Shown piece by piece: positions 14,201 to 14,216 of a DNA stretch of 14,216 bases (the first letter of the stretch is position 1; each line of letters starts with the position of its first letter). The DNA is from CAIXTV01 sp037144095 (lineage in GTDB: Bacteria; Bacteroidota; Bacteroidia; Bacteroidales; CAIXTV01), in the NCBI GenBank assembly GCA_037144095.1, contig JBAWXL010000102.1:1-14216 (forward strand), given 5' to 3'. A program made the translations under genes and the position numbers. Below the pieces are notes generated by a model. It was not told the DNA's origin. It saw only the letters and a list, made by a program, of their open reading frames with translations, and searched no databases.

Positions 14201-14216
14201 TTATTTTTCGTGTTAG

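Overview
The window looks like chromosome from an AT-rich member of the Bacteroidetes. The reasons are Bacteroidetes-type promoter words (TTG or TTTG, then TAnnTTTG), starts without Shine-Dalgarno sequences, very PAS-rich soluble sensor proteins, and a BioF2-like acetyltransferase of a kind I associate with this phylum. No RNA gene, transposase or CRISPR array is visible.

Layout. (1) 1-801, minus strand: the N-terminal part of a PocR-domain/PAS sensor that runs off the left edge. (2) 802-1784: a long, strongly AT-rich divergent intergenic region with inverted and direct repeats and one good promoter candidate. (3) 1785-2747: an unrecognised protein, apparently a helical domain followed by a small beta-sandwich-like domain. 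(4) 2748-3464: a 14-bp tandem duplication within a stem-loop, then a 316-bp non-coding element with 22-bp terminal inverted repeats and several internal palindromes (a MITE-like or REP-like dispersed repeat). (5) 3465-12532: a signalling cluster on the plus strand. It contains a seven-PAS protein with no output domain, a giant REC/PAS/GAF/histidine kinase split in two by a one-base frameshift in an A8 run, and a NarL/FixJ-type response regulator 4 nt after the kinase stop. (6) 12596-12889: fourteen consecutive 21-bp units without an indel. They form heptapeptide repeats on both strands and carry a palindrome every two helical turns. (7) 12890-12967: a convergent gap with competing hairpins. 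(8) 12968-14200, minus strand: a BioF2-like GNAT acetyltransferase whose reading frame runs 75 codons upstream of the only usable start codon, so its 5' end is probably damaged or fused to something outside the window.

How the genes may work together. The kinase carries HisKA_3 and HATPase_c and is followed at once by a LuxR-HTH response regulator, so this is a NarL-type two-component system. Its sensory side is unusually large: eight PAS and two GAF domains in the repaired kinase, plus seven PAS domains in the upstream protein. No membrane segment is seen, so sensing should be cytoplasmic. The receiver at the kinase N-terminus suggests control by a second phosphorelay. The most interesting objects are the A8 frameshift, the two-strand heptad array directly after the regulator, and the 316-bp palindromic element upstream of the cluster.
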